A DNA stretch of 64,000 nucleotides, taken from Bartonella sp. ML69XJBT (GTDB taxonomy: Bacteria > Pseudomonadota > Alphaproteobacteria > Rhizobiales > Rhizobiaceae). Below the pieces are notes generated by a model that saw only the letters and a list, made by a program, of their open reading frames with translations, ran no database searches and was not told where the DNA came from. The stretch's first letter is position 1, and each line of letters opens with the position of its first letter. The position numbers were made by a program, and so were the translations under genes. Of this stretch, positions 11,774 through 23,747 are shown in pieces. Location: NCBI RefSeq assembly GCF_028618515.1, contig NZ_JAQITB010000002.1, forward strand, positions 91,194-155,193, given 5' to 3'.

Positions 11774-12694
11774 ATGAAAGATGAGCATATAGCTATATTA
11801 ATGGGAGGGATTTCTTCCGAACGGTCTGTAAGCTTATCTTCAGGTAATGCTTGCGCTGATGTTCTTGAAGCACAGGGATATCGTGTAAGTCGGGTGGATG
11901 TTGATAGCCATATCGCTTCTGTTCTTGAACAATTGCAACCTGATGTCGCTTTCAATGCATTACATGGTTTATTTGGTGAAGATGGTTGTATTCAGGGTAT
12001 TCTTGAATATTTAAAAATTCCCTATACGCATTCTGGAGTGATGGCGTCTGCATTGGCGATGGATAAGGGGCGTGCAAAAATTATTGCTGCGAGCGTTGGG
12101 ATTTCAGTTGCACCTTCTGTTGTTATGAATCGTTTTGCTATTGGGCGGGAGCATCCTATGGAGCCTCCTTATGTGGTTAAGCCTGTATGCGAAGGGTCGA
12201 GTTTTGGGGTTGTGATTGTAAAGGAAAATGAGCTTTCACCACCACGTCATATTGTCGCGACTGAGTGGAGTTATGCAGATGAGGTGATGGTTGAAAAATA
12301 TATTCCTGGTCGTGAACTTACTTGTGCTGTTTTGGGAAATGAAGTGCTGGATGTTTGTGAAATTCTTCCTGATCCGCACTTTCAATTCTATAATTATGAA
12401 TCAAAATATAAAATTGGTGGTTCTCGTCATATTTGTCCTGCACAACTTTCATCAAATATTTACCAAAATGTGCAAAGAATGTCTTTAGCAGCACATCAGG
12501 CGATAGGTTGTCGAGGCGTTAGTCGTTCTGATTTTCGTTTTAATGAGGAAACGGGAGAATTGGTTTGGCTTGAAATTAATACTCAGCCCGGTATGACATG
12601 TACTTCTCTTGTTCCTGATATTGCAAAAGCAAGTGGTCGTACTTACGGCGATATTGTTCAGTGGATGGTGGAGGACGCGTCATGTATGCGTTGA
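11774..12694 (+). CDS. ddl: D-alanine--D-alanine ligase
   Basis: ATP-grasp enzyme that makes the D-Ala-D-Ala dipeptide used by MurF. The 306-residue protein has the N-terminal signature [15 protein letters not shown], the central [14 protein letters not shown] segment near residue 175, and the metal and substrate motif EINTQPGMT near residue 272. Its length fits the DdlB type usually found in dcw clusters. The end overlaps the ftsQ start by 13 bases. Confidence 0.94.
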   Translation: MKDEHIAILMGGISSERSVSLSSGNACADVLEAQGYRVSRVDVDSHIASVLEQLQPDVAFNALHGLFGEDGCIQGILEYLKIPYTHSGVMASALAMDKGRAKIIAASVGISVAPSVVMNRFAIGREHPMEPPYVVKPVCEGSSFGVVIVKENELSPPRHIVATEWSYADEVMVEKYIPGRELTCAVLGNEVLDVCEILPDPHFQFYNYESKYKIGGSRHICPAQLSSNIYQNVQRMSLAAHQAIGCRGVSRSDFRFNEETGELVWLEINTQPGMTCTSLVPDIAKASGRTYGDIVQWMVEDASCMR

Positions 12695-13593
12695 ATGTTA
12701 ATAAAATAAATGTTCCGATGGAGGTGCTGTTAGTGCCAGCTTTGCCACGACTATATCGTCGCTTTCTTCGGTTTATGTTTGAGTTTTTCTTTATTAATAT
12801 TCATGTTCCACGCCATTTCGGTTCTTTTGCTGTTGTCTTGTTTTTCTTTGTTACGGTGTTTTATGGGCTTTCATCAAGTGGTCATATGGGAATGGTGATG
12901 AAGGCAGCGGTATCGGATGTTGGTTTTGTGGTTACCGATGTTGATATCAGTGGTAATAAGCGATTGGTAAAACAGGAAATTTTAAAAATTTTAGAGCTTG
13001 AAGCTGCGCAATCTATATTCGCTTTTAATGTTGATAGGGCGCGTTCTCTTTTAGAAAAACAGGCTTGGGTTCAATCTGCCAATATTCAGAAGATTTATCC
13101 CAATCGTGTGCGTATTTCTCTCGTGGAGCGTGAACCTTATGCCATTTGGCAGCATGATGGCGTGATGGATGTTGTTGATAGTACAGGCCGTGTTATTGTG
13201 CCCTTTAAAGGGGGAAATGTTCGAGATTTGCCTCTTGTCGTTGGTCAGGGGGCGCAAAATTCTGCTAAAATGTTTATTCAAGCGCTGTCCGTATATCCAG
13301 AAGTTTACAATCGTGTTCGTGCTTTTGTGCGGGTGGGCGATCGGCGTTGGGATCTTGTCTTGGATAATGGGGTACGCGTTATGTTGCCTGAAAAGGGCGC
13401 ACTTGAACGACTTGCTTCTTTGATGAAGACAGGTACAGTACAAGATCTTTTTTCTCGTGATGTTCTCAGGATTGATCTGCGTCTTTTTGACCGCGTTACA
13501 GTTTCTTTGTCAGACGAAGCGTTGGAGCGTCGTCGTGCTGCTGTGGCAGAAGAAGAGCGTATTTTAAAAGTACGAAAGGCAGGGAACCTATGA
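12682..13593 (+). CDS. ftsQ: Cell division protein FtsQ
   Basis: Bitopic inner-membrane protein that links FtsB/L to the divisome. The ATG at 12682 follows a GGAGGA ribosome site and sits inside ddl; the open frame begins slightly earlier at 12661. After a positively charged N-terminus there is one membrane segment (about residues 45-65). Next comes a POTRA domain ([15 protein letters not shown] onward) and the FtsQ beta domain with [11 protein letters not shown]. The length, about 303 residues, is normal. Its stop overlaps the ftsA start (ATGA). Confidence 0.93.
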   Translation: MYALNVNKINVPMEVLLVPALPRLYRRFLRFMFEFFFINIHVPRHFGSFAVVLFFFVTVFYGLSSSGHMGMVMKAAVSDVGFVVTDVDISGNKRLVKQEILKILELEAAQSIFAFNVDRARSLLEKQAWVQSANIQKIYPNRVRISLVEREPYAIWQHDGVMDVVDSTGRVIVPFKGGNVRDLPLVVGQGAQNSAKMFIQALSVYPEVYNRVRAFVRVGDRRWDLVLDNGVRVMLPEKGALERLASLMKTGTVQDLFSRDVLRIDLRLFDRVTVSLSDEALERRRAAVAEEERILKVRKAGNL

Positions 13594-14891
13594 TGTTACT
13601 CAGGTCACACCATCTGGGGGGACGTAAAACACGTTTTTTGACGGTTCTTGATGTCGGCTCAAGTAAGATTGTTTGTCTTATTGCTTGTTTGCGTCCTTTG
13701 AAGCATGCGCATTATTTACATGGTCGTACGCATTCTATGGAAATTTTAGGCTTTGGAGTGCAACGTTCACGCGGTATCAAATCCGGTGTTGTAATGGATA
13801 TGTTTGCAGCAGAGCAATCTATAAGATTAGCAGTTGATGCAGCAGAAAAAATGGCCGGCTTGGTCGTGGATTCGGTGATTGTTAATTTTTCTTCAAGTCG
13901 GTTACAAAGTGCTCTTATCAACGGTATGGTACGTTTAAATGGTCGTGAAGTAACTCAGCGTGATGTGCGTGTGGCATTTTCAGATGTTTCACGCAAGGCT
14001 TTTGATGCTGAGCGTCATATTATGCATTCAGTTCCGGTCTCTTATGTTTTGGATGGAGATAAAGGAATTTCTGATCCTGTTGGAATGACGGGGGAAACAT
14101 TTGGTGTGGATGTGCATGTGGTGACAGCAGAAACTGCACCTTTGCGTAATTTAGAAACTTGCATTAATCGTGCGCATTTAAGTGTCGAAGCAATGGTTGC
14201 AACACCCTTTGCAAGTGGTCTTGCTGTGTTGATGAATGAGGAGGCACATTTAGGAGCAGCATGTATTGATTTTGGTGGTGGAACAACGACATTTTCAGTG
14301 TTTTTTGAGGGAAAGTTTGTCCATGCTGATGCTTTGGCAGTTGGTGGAAATCATGTGACTCTTGATGTCGCGCGTGGATTCTCTATGTCTCTTACAGAGG
14401 CAGAACGTTTAAAAGTTGTCTATGGTTCAGCACTTCCTTCAAGTGCTGATGAGCAACATATGATTAATGTGGCGGAGATAGGGAGTGAACAGTGTGAAAC
14501 GCAATATCCGCGTGCTGTTCTTGGTCGTATCATTCGTGCACGTGTTGAAGAAATCTTAGAGATGGTACGTGATTGTTTAAATCGTTCTGGTTTTGCTCAC
14601 ATTATTGGTAAGCGTGTCATTTTAACTGGCGGAGCAAGCCAATTAACAGGATTGCCAGAGATGGCACGTACTATACTGGGAAGAAATGTTCGTATCGGGC
14701 GGCCTTTGGGTATTTCGAGGCTTCCTTCTCTTGCAAAAGGGGCGGCGTTTACATCTGCTGTTGGATTGTTAATTTATCCACAATTGGTGGGTTTTGAAGA
14801 AAAAACAATGAAGACTGCAGTGAATCATTTATCGGTGGGCACGCGTGGGTATTTACAGCGTGTTGGTCAGTGGTTGCGTGAGAGTTTTTAG
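13590..14891 (+). CDS. ftsA: Cell division protein FtsA
   Basis: Actin-like ATPase that tethers FtsZ filaments to the membrane. The 433-residue protein has the N-terminal phosphate-1 motif VLDVGSSKIVCLIA, the SHS2-like 1C subdomain near residues 90-170, a phosphate-2 motif ACIDFGGGTTTFSVF near residue 228 and an adenosine motif VILTGGASQLTGL near residue 347. The C-terminus ends in a short amphipathic helix (QRVGQWLRESF), the usual membrane-targeting element. Confidence 0.95.
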   Translation: MMLLRSHHLGGRKTRFLTVLDVGSSKIVCLIACLRPLKHAHYLHGRTHSMEILGFGVQRSRGIKSGVVMDMFAAEQSIRLAVDAAEKMAGLVVDSVIVNFSSSRLQSALINGMVRLNGREVTQRDVRVAFSDVSRKAFDAERHIMHSVPVSYVLDGDKGISDPVGMTGETFGVDVHVVTAETAPLRNLETCINRAHLSVEAMVATPFASGLAVLMNEEAHLGAACIDFGGGTTTFSVFFEGKFVHADALAVGGNHVTLDVARGFSMSLTEAERLKVVYGSALPSSADEQHMINVAEIGSEQCETQYPRAVLGRIIRARVEEILEMVRDCLNRSGFAHIIGKRVILTGGASQLTGLPEMARTILGRNVRIGRPLGISRLPSLAKGAAFTSAVGLLIYPQLVGFEEKTMKTAVNHLSVGTRGYLQRVGQWLRESF

Positions 14892-14962
14892 TTAAGTTTG
14901 TAGGTACAGGAAGTTAAATTTCATCGCTTGGGCTGGCGATGTCTTATGGGAAGGAAAAGGAA

Positions 14963-16732
14963 ATGACGATTAATCTGCATCGGCCAGATATCGCGGAATT
15001 AAAGCCACGCATTACCGTTTTTGGTGTTGGTGGTGGTGGCGGGAATGCCGTGAATAATATGATTAATGCTGGTCTTCAGGGAGTTGATTTTGTTGTTGCG
15101 AATACAGATGCGCAGGCTTTGGCTATGTCAAAGGCGGAACGTGTTATCCAACTTGGTGCAGCAGTCACAGAAGGATTAGGGGCTGGTGCTTTGCCAGAAG
15201 TGGGACAAGCAGCTGCAGAAGAATGTATTGATGAAATTATTGATCATCTGGCAGACTCCCATATGGTTTTTATTACTGCTGGTATGGGGGGAGGTACTGG
15301 AACTGGGGCGGCACCTGTTGTGGCTCGCGCTGCGCGTGAAAAAGGTATTTTAACTGTTGGTGTGGTGACAAAGCCATTTCAGTTTGAAGGTGCGCGCCGT
15401 ATGAAAACGGCAGAGGCTGGTATTGAAGAATTACAAAAGTCTGTTGATACCTTAATTGTTATTCCTAATCAGAATCTGTTCCGTATCGCCGATGAAAAGA
15501 CAACCTTTGCTGATGCTTTTGCTATGGCTGATCAAGTGCTTTATTCTGGTGTTGCTTCCATTACAGATCTCATGATTAAAGAGGGACTTATTAATCTTGA
15601 TTTTGCTGATGTTCGTTCTGTTATGCACGAAATGGGGCGAGCGATGATGGGAACTGGTGAGGCGTCTGGTGAAGGTCGTGCTTTGAATGCTGCTGAAGCT
15701 GCTATTGCAAACCCACTGTTGGATGATACTTCTATGCGTGGTGCCCGTGGTTTGCTCATTTCCATTACGGGTGGTCGTGATATGACGCTCTTTGAAGTTG
15801 ATGAGGCTGCTAATCGTATTCGTGAAGAAGTAGATGCGGATGCAAATGTTATCTTTGGTGCTATTGACGATGAGTCCTTAGAGGGTGTTATTCGTGTATC
15901 TGTGGTTGCAACGGGTATTGATCGTGAGATGAGTGATGTGATTCAATCCTCTCATCCTCAAAATCACAGACCAGCAGCTCCAATTCGCAAAAGTGATCCC
16001 AGTATGGCGCAGAGTTCTTTTCATGTTCAATCACCTCCATTGCGTTCTGAGTCAATGGTAGAGGTAATCGAAGCTCTTGAAATAGAAAAAGGGAAATCGA
16101 CTGGGGAACAGTTTCGTCCTAAAAGTCAGATTTTTGCACAGCCTGCAGATGCTGTTGCTGCACGAAATGCGAGCGCTGCTTCTTATGGATCGAGTGCTGT
16201 GCATGGGCAGATGGCAAATGCGCCACGTATGCAAGTAAGCCGTGGTTCTCAGCAGTCTGTGGTTGCACCAGTGAGTATGGAGGCAACAGCGCATGTTCTT
16301 GATGAGATGGCAGATGTTGTACAGCAGAAAGAGAAGCAAGTGCAACAAAGACAAGCACAACAGATGCAAGCGCGTCAACCTATGCGTATGCCTGAATTAA
16401 AGGATTTTCCTCCTGTTGCGCATAGTCAACAGGAGAGATCAGCAGCTAGCGAACAGGGACCTCGCAATCTTTGGCAGCGTTTGAAACAAAGTTTGACACA
16501 TCGTGAGGAAGCTGAACCAGAAGCTCGATTGGAGCCTGCTGTGAAATCTTCTCAGCAGCAAGAAACACAGGCTTATAATAAAAATTCTCGGGCGCTTTCT
16601 CAAGATGCTTCTGTTTATGTTCCACGTCGTTCTGGTGCGTTGCAGCCCCATGTGCCGCAAGATCAGCGTAATTTTATAAATGAAGAGGATCAGTTGGAGA
16701 TACCGGCATTTTTGCGTCGTCAGGTCAATTAA
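14963..16732 (+). CDS. ftsZ: Cell division GTPase FtsZ with long linker
   Basis: Tubulin-like GTPase that forms the Z-ring. The GTPase core (about residues 1-320) shows [11 protein letters not shown] and the tubulin signature [11 protein letters not shown] long Gln/Ala-rich, poorly ordered linker of about 240 residues follows, then the C-terminal peptide [10 protein letters not shown] that binds FtsA and other partners. The total of 589 residues is typical of the long FtsZ of Rhizobiales. I chose the ATG at 14963 because it follows AAGGAAAAGGAA; an in-frame ATG at 14939 is possible. A 6-bp inverted repeat (14922-14941) lies just upstream of the start. Confidence 0.96.
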   Translation: MTINLHRPDIAELKPRITVFGVGGGGGNAVNNMINAGLQGVDFVVANTDAQALAMSKAERVIQLGAAVTEGLGAGALPEVGQAAAEECIDEIIDHLADSHMVFITAGMGGGTGTGAAPVVARAAREKGILTVGVVTKPFQFEGARRMKTAEAGIEELQKSVDTLIVIPNQNLFRIADEKTTFADAFAMADQVLYSGVASITDLMIKEGLINLDFADVRSVMHEMGRAMMGTGEASGEGRALNAAEAAIANPLLDDTSMRGARGLLISITGGRDMTLFEVDEAANRIREEVDADANVIFGAIDDESLEGVIRVSVVATGIDREMSDVIQSSHPQNHRPAAPIRKSDPSMAQSSFHVQSPPLRSESMVEVIEALEIEKGKSTGEQFRPKSQIFAQPADAVAARNASAASYGSSAVHGQMANAPRMQVSRGSQQSVVAPVSMEATAHVLDEMADVVQQKEKQVQQRQAQQMQARQPMRMPELKDFPPVAHSQQERSAASEQGPRNLWQRLKQSLTHREEAEPEARLEPAVKSSQQQETQAYNKNSRALSQDASVYVPRRSGALQPHVPQDQRNFINEEDQLEIPAFLRRQVN

Positions 16733-16838
16733 TTGGACAAAAGGAGAGGAAAGAGAGAATTTTATTACTTTTTCCGTAAAGTATAGAAGCTTTATAGGGT
16801 TAGCTATACTGCACTTTTGAAAAAATATTCTGTTTTTA

Positions 16839-16866
16839 TGAACCCGCTTAGTAATAAGCGGGTTCA
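16839..16866 (+). terminator. Hairpin after ftsZ
   Basis: A perfect 12-bp inverted repeat with a GTAA loop (arms 16839-16850 and 16855-16866) lies 106 bases after the ftsZ stop. The 3' side has only a short T-rich tail, so termination on the plus strand may be weak. On the minus strand it is followed by a T-poor stretch. It is the best candidate for the end of the dcw transcript. Confidence 0.6.
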
Positions 16867-16889
16867 TTATTTGCTATGAATATCATTTT

Positions 16890-16940
16890 TATCACTTTAT
16901 AAATATTTTTACGTTTCTAAAAAATATTTATAAAGTGATA
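16890..16940 (+). promoter_or_regulatory. Perfect 21-bp inverted repeat abutting the lpxC start
   Basis: Arms at 16890-16910 and 16920-16940 are exact reverse complements, 21 bases each, with a 9-base loop. The second arm ends two bases before the lpxC ATG (16943). No Shine-Dalgarno sequence is visible in the last 20 bases before the ATG; the stem occupies that space. In RNA this AU-rich hairpin would sit where the ribosome lands. It could control lpxC translation or be a terminator or operator; the function is inference. Confidence 0.6.
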
Positions 16941-16942
16941 TA

Positions 16943-17815
16943 ATGACGTTGCTGCAAAAATATCAGTCTACTCTTAAAAAAGCTGTGACATTTAAGGGTT
17001 ATGGTGTTCACAGTGGGTGTTTATCTGTGGTGAAGGTTTGTCCAGCTCATGTGGGAAATGGTATTGTTTTTAAGCGTTGTGGATTAGACGGAAAAGAACA
17101 GATATTTCAAGCACATGCATCGCAAACAGGAGCAACTGAACTATCAACAGTGCTTGGACATGGAGAGTTTAGAATTGAAACGATTGAACATTTAATGGCT
17201 GCAATCGTTGCTTACAATTTGGATAATCTCATTATTGAAGTGTCGAGTTATGAGATCCCTATTTTGGATGGTGCTGCTTGGCAATATTGTCAAGCTTTTG
17301 AAGAAGCTGGCGTTGTACAGCAGAGTGCTTTGCGTTGTTATTTCATTATAAAAAAGCCACTGCGGGTTGAAGAGGCTCATGGTATGGCAGAGTTTTTGCC
17401 ATTTGATGGGCGTCGTTTCGATATAACAATCTCTTTTCCTTCTTCTGTTATTGGAAATCAATATTTCAATTTTGATCTTACCACAAAAGGGTTTCGAGAT
17501 GAGTTGTCACGTGCTCGTACTTTTGGTTTTGTCAAAGATGTGGAAAAATTATGGAGTTCTGGAAAGGGGCTAGGTGCTTCGTTAGAAAATTCTCTTATTA
17601 TCGGTATTGATGATAAAATCATGAATTCAGATGGTCTTTATTGGCAAGATGAATGTGTGCGGCACAAAATGCTTGATGCGATTGGTGATACCGCTTTACT
17701 TGGTGCGCCTTTTATTGGATTATTTCGTTCCTATTGTAGTGGACATAGGATAAATTCGCAATTGGTGAAGGCTGTTTTAGCAGACGAATCGTGCTATGAA
17801 GAAAGCTATTTATAG
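16943..17815 (+). CDS. lpxC: UDP-3-O-acyl-GlcNAc deacetylase LpxC
   Basis: Zinc hydrolase that catalyses the committed step of lipid A synthesis in the cytoplasm. The 290 residues show the family start TFKGYGVHSG, the metal-binding stretch ETIEHLMAAI near residue 75 and HKMLDAIGD near residue 235 (zinc His and Asp, preceded by RTFGFV). The C-terminus ends soon after the GHRINSQLV segment. The gene stands alone after the ftsZ hairpin and has an unusual leader (inverted repeat at 16890-16940) without a clear ribosome site. Confidence 0.94.
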   Translation: MTLLQKYQSTLKKAVTFKGYGVHSGCLSVVKVCPAHVGNGIVFKRCGLDGKEQIFQAHASQTGATELSTVLGHGEFRIETIEHLMAAIVAYNLDNLIIEVSSYEIPILDGAAWQYCQAFEEAGVVQQSALRCYFIIKKPLRVEEAHGMAEFLPFDGRRFDITISFPSSVIGNQYFNFDLTTKGFRDELSRARTFGFVKDVEKLWSSGKGLGASLENSLIIGIDDKIMNSDGLYWQDECVRHKMLDAIGDTALLGAPFIGLFRSYCSGHRINSQLVKAVLADESCYEESYL

Positions 17816-17985
17816 GGTGGGGGCAAAGAAATTGAAAAGATTTCCTTAAAGTCTGTTTGATTTTTAAGGGGATGATCCATTTTAAGCTGCTAAATTGGTT
17901 AGTGGATTCTCAAGTGATATGGTATAAAAATCTCTCATAAACAATTTTTGCTACAAGGTGACATTTTCTGGAGGCCGGAAGAACT

Positions 17986-18879
17986 ATGATAAAATCTCAT
18001 GTATGTATTGAAAATATGGCATATAGGAAATCTAACATTGTACGCAAGGTATTGGGGGTGATGCTTTTGGGGAGCTCCTGCATGTTAGCGGGTTGTTTAT
18101 TTAAAGAGAAAAATACCCTTGATCCATCTGCGTATGTTTTAAAAATGGATCCACCAGATGTTCTCTATAATCAGGCACTCGCAAGCCTTGAGAGTGGAAA
18201 ACTTGGCGATGCGTCGAAAAAGTTTCTTACCATTGAAAAGCAGTACGCTTATACGGATTTTGGACGTAAAGCCTTAGTGATGGGTGCTTTTACAAATTAT
18301 CGACTCGGCAAATATGATGATTCAATTAGTATGGCTCAGCGCTATATTACTCTTTACCCAGGGTCAGATGATTCTGCTTATGCTTATTATATTATAGGTC
18401 TTTCTTCTTTCCGTCGGATTCCTGATGTTACACGGGATCAGCGCGATACAAAACGTGCTATTGCTGCTATGCAGCTTCTTATAGAGCGTTATCCGAATTC
18501 TGAGTATGTCAAGGATGCTCAAGATAAAATACGTTTTGGGCGAGAACAGTTGGCTGGTAAAGAGATGCAGGTTGGTCGTTATTATGAAGAAGGTCGGCGT
18601 TATCTTGCAGCAAGTAGAAGATTTCGTACAGTTGTTGAGGAGTATTCCGATACAAATCAGGTTGAAGAGGCACTTTTTCGCTTAACAGAAGTTAATCTTG
18701 CTCTTGGTTTGACAGCAGAAGCGCAGACAGCAGCCGCTATTTTAGGACGTAATTATCCAAAAAGTGAGTGGTATAAATTTGCCTATAATCTGTTGCACAA
18801 GAATAGCCTATCACCACAGGAGCATAAATCTTCTTGGATCTCACATGCTTTAGATGGTGAGAAGAATAGGGTACGTTGA
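17986..18879 (+). CDS. bamD: Outer membrane assembly lipoprotein BamD (ComL)
   Basis: Lipoprotein of the BAM complex that inserts beta-barrel proteins in the outer membrane. The N-terminus is basic and then hydrophobic, ending in the lipobox LAGC, so lipidation at that cysteine is expected. TPR-like repeats follow (LYNQALASLESGKLGDAS, DFGRKALVMGAFTNYRLG, and others), which is the BamD fold. The total is 297 residues from ATG 17986, which has GGAGG about 12 bases upstream; ATG 18016 is an alternative. recN follows after six bases. Confidence 0.92.
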   Translation: MIKSHVCIENMAYRKSNIVRKVLGVMLLGSSCMLAGCLFKEKNTLDPSAYVLKMDPPDVLYNQALASLESGKLGDASKKFLTIEKQYAYTDFGRKALVMGAFTNYRLGKYDDSISMAQRYITLYPGSDDSAYAYYIIGLSSFRRIPDVTRDQRDTKRAIAAMQLLIERYPNSEYVKDAQDKIRFGREQLAGKEMQVGRYYEEGRRYLAASRRFRTVVEEYSDTNQVEEALFRLTEVNLALGLTAEAQTAAAILGRNYPKSEWYKFAYNLLHKNSLSPQEHKSSWISHALDGEKNRVR

Positions 18880-18885
18880 TTCTCT

Positions 18886-20547
18886 ATGCTGGTACAGCTT
18901 TCGGTTCATAATATTGTTTTGATCGAAACGCTCGATATTCATTTTACAGCCGGTTTGTCTGTTTTAACTGGAGAAACGGGTGCTGGAAAGTCTATTTTAC
19001 TGGATGCTTTGTCGTTGGCTCTGGGCGGACGTGGTGATGTCTCTCTGGTGCGTCATGGTGCTGCTCACGGGCAGGTGACAGCTGTCTTTGATGTCCCTGT
19101 TTTGCATCCTGTGCGTCAGTTGATTCGTGAAAATGGTTTTGATGATGAAGGCGATATTATTTTACGGCGTGTGCAATCGAGTGATGGTCGTAGTCGTGGC
19201 TTTATCAATGATCAGGTAGCCAGTGTTGCTTTGATGCGTAATATTGGACGTCAGTTGGTTGAAATTCATGGTCAGCATGATGATCGCGCGCTTGTTGATG
19301 TTGCCACACATCGTCAATTATTAGATGCCTTTGGTGGGCTTGAGGGTGAGACAGAAAATGTGCGTCAATGTTATCAGGTATGGCATGAATGTGAAGAGCG
19401 TTTGCAGCAACAGCGTCTTAAAATAGAAAATGCAATGCGCGAGGCTGAATATCTTCGTGCCTGTGTGGAAGAACTTGAAAAGCTTGATTTTCAAGTTGGT
19501 GAAGAGGATGCTCTCTCTCTTCGCCGTGCAGATATGCTTAAATTAGAAAAAATAGCCATGGATATTAAGGAAGCTGATGATCTTTTAAGGGGGCAAAAAT
19601 CGCCCATTCCGGTTCTTTCTAATTTGGTGAGGCGCTTGGAGCGAAAAATTCCTGAAGCGCAAGAGCTTATTGCACCTGTGGTAAAATCTATTGATGAGGC
19701 ATTGTGTGCTCTTGCAACAGCACAAGAAGGGATCGAGGCCGCTGTGCGGGCATTGGATTTTGAACCTGATGAATTGGAACGGATAGAAGAACGTCTTTTT
19801 GCTCTTCGTGGTTTTGCTCGCAAATATCAGGTTTCTGCCGATGAATTGGTTCTGTTGCGCGATAAAATGAATGCTGAACTTGCTGATTTTGAAGAGGCTC
19901 AAATCACATTAGCGCGTTTTGAAGATGAAGCGGGGCAAGCAAAGAAAAATTATGATACATTAGCACAAGCTTTATCAATAAAGCGTCAAGAAGTAGCAAA
20001 GCACTTGTCTGAAAGCGTTATGGCAGAGCTGCCAGCATTGAAATTAGAAAAGGCAGAATTTATTGTTGGAATGCAAAGTGATGTTGAAAGACGAAGTGCA
20101 GAAGGGATAGACCGCATTGAATATTTTGTTCGGACCAATCCTGGAGCACGTGCTGGACCAATGTTGAGTGTTGCTTCTGGTGGTGAGTTATCTCGTTTTT
20201 TATTGGCATTAAAAGTTGTATTATCCGATCATGGATCGGCTCCCACTCTGATTTTTGATGAAATTGATACAGGTGTGGGGGGAGCTGTTGCCGCAGCTAT
20301 TGGGCAACGATTACAGCGTTTATCGGAGAGAATTCAGGTTTTTGCTATTACACATGCACCCCAAGTCGCATCAAAAGCGCACAGTCATTTTCTTATTTCA
20401 AAGATGGAAAATGATGATAAAGGCTGTTTTGTGACAGCTATTCATAAAATGGAAGAGCATGAGCGTGCAGAAGAAATTGCTCGTATGTTAGCAGGAGAAC
20501 AGATTACTGAAGAGGCGCGTGCAGCTGCTCAAAAGCTGCTCGCATAA
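18886..20547 (+). CDS. recN: DNA repair ATPase RecN
   Basis: SMC-like protein acting in double-strand break repair. The 553-residue protein has the Walker A motif GETGAGKSILLDAL near residue 29 and EIHGQHDD near residue 124. A coiled-coil middle (about residues 155-370) follows, then the ABC signature SGGELSRFLLALK near residue 430 and Walker B IFDEIDTGVGG near residue 455. It lies between bamD and ligA, the arrangement common in Rhizobiales. Confidence 0.95.
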   Translation: MLVQLSVHNIVLIETLDIHFTAGLSVLTGETGAGKSILLDALSLALGGRGDVSLVRHGAAHGQVTAVFDVPVLHPVRQLIRENGFDDEGDIILRRVQSSDGRSRGFINDQVASVALMRNIGRQLVEIHGQHDDRALVDVATHRQLLDAFGGLEGETENVRQCYQVWHECEERLQQQRLKIENAMREAEYLRACVEELEKLDFQVGEEDALSLRRADMLKLEKIAMDIKEADDLLRGQKSPIPVLSNLVRRLERKIPEAQELIAPVVKSIDEALCALATAQEGIEAAVRALDFEPDELERIEERLFALRGFARKYQVSADELVLLRDKMNAELADFEEAQITLARFEDEAGQAKKNYDTLAQALSIKRQEVAKHLSESVMAELPALKLEKAEFIVGMQSDVERRSAEGIDRIEYFVRTNPGARAGPMLSVASGGELSRFLLALKVVLSDHGSAPTLIFDEIDTGVGGAVAAAIGQRLQRLSERIQVFAITHAPQVASKAHSHFLISKMENDDKGCFVTAIHKMEEHERAEEIARMLAGEQITEEARAAAQKLLA

Positions 20548-20665
20548 AGATTGCGTCATAAAATATTGCTTATCCATGAACTCATGAAAAAGCACGTGTT
20601 TATGGGGATTCTGTATGTGACAAAGAATTAAGATTCTTATGGTTATAGTCCATCATTTGGAATAG

Positions 20666-22822
<2,157 letters not shown>

Positions 22823-23747
22823 GGGGGTGTTGTCAAGAAGATGAATGCAGTAGTCCTAGTTATTCTTCACAATACTGGATTTTATTAATATTAAGAGGCA
22901 ATATGTTATTTTTTGAAGAAGCTTACCATTATTTTTTAATACTATAATTTTTTTTCAGAATGGTGACATAATAAAAAGATTTTTCTGCTCGTTGCTTCAA
23001 AGAAAAAATCGCATCACAAATGCAATTGAAGCACTTTAGGGTTATTACCAAGAAATAAATATATTTTTTAAACCCTGTCAAATTTGAAAAAATAGTAGAG
23101 TAGGATCAAAGAAGCTTTGTTAAAAGGGGATTTTTTGATAAGGATTTTTTTATTGAAAATTTTTCGCAATGGTATGTTTGAATTATTGACTGAGTGCGTT
23201 TTTTTGTGTGCTATTGATGATTACGTAAAAAAGACCTTTAATGAGGTTTGTTGTTTGTAATAGCAGTGTACTATGAACTTTATAATTATTCAGTGTTAAA
23301 TAAAAATAATATGCATTGATGCTAATATGATATTTTAGTTATTATTTCACGAAGAATATATAAAATCTCTTCTCAAAAGAGAGAGATGCTCATTATAAGG
23401 CAAACTGAAAGGGCAAAACTGTCAACAAATACACAGAAATTTTGAATCGAAACATCATAATAAATTGATTATGGTAGGCATGATGGAGATTATATTAAGG
23501 ATTATAATGAAAGTTTCCAGATAAGGAAAATAAGAAATATAAATTTGTAGAGGCAGTAAAGGATCTTTGTTAAGATTAAGAGTGTCCAAACGATTACATC
23601 CTGTTTTACGTGGAGGCGTGTTGTCATACCAGAAAAAAATGAAGCTTCTAAAAAAATATTTCCTGATAGTCAATGCGTATTCTTTTCTTAAAGAGAAAAG
23701 ATGCAGTTTTCTGTAAGAAGCGCTAGAAGATGTTCATGCTCCTTCAT
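22823..23747. other. 925-base gene-poor space between ligA and pepP
   Basis: AT-rich stretch between two converging genes with many homopolymer runs. Only one short open frame on the minus strand (23455-23673) is present and it has no recognisable features. No clear terminator for ligA or pepP, no tRNA and no phage motif was seen. It is probably decayed sequence of the kind common in Bartonella. Confidence 0.5.

Noticed and set aside
16439..16867. 142-residue frame on the minus strand over the ftsZ end
   Set aside because: It is antisense to the ftsZ linker, whose coding is certain, and has no family pattern.
23455..23673. 72-residue minus-strand frame in the ligA-pepP space
   Set aside because: Hydrophobic low-complexity sequence, no ribosome site and no recognisable motif.
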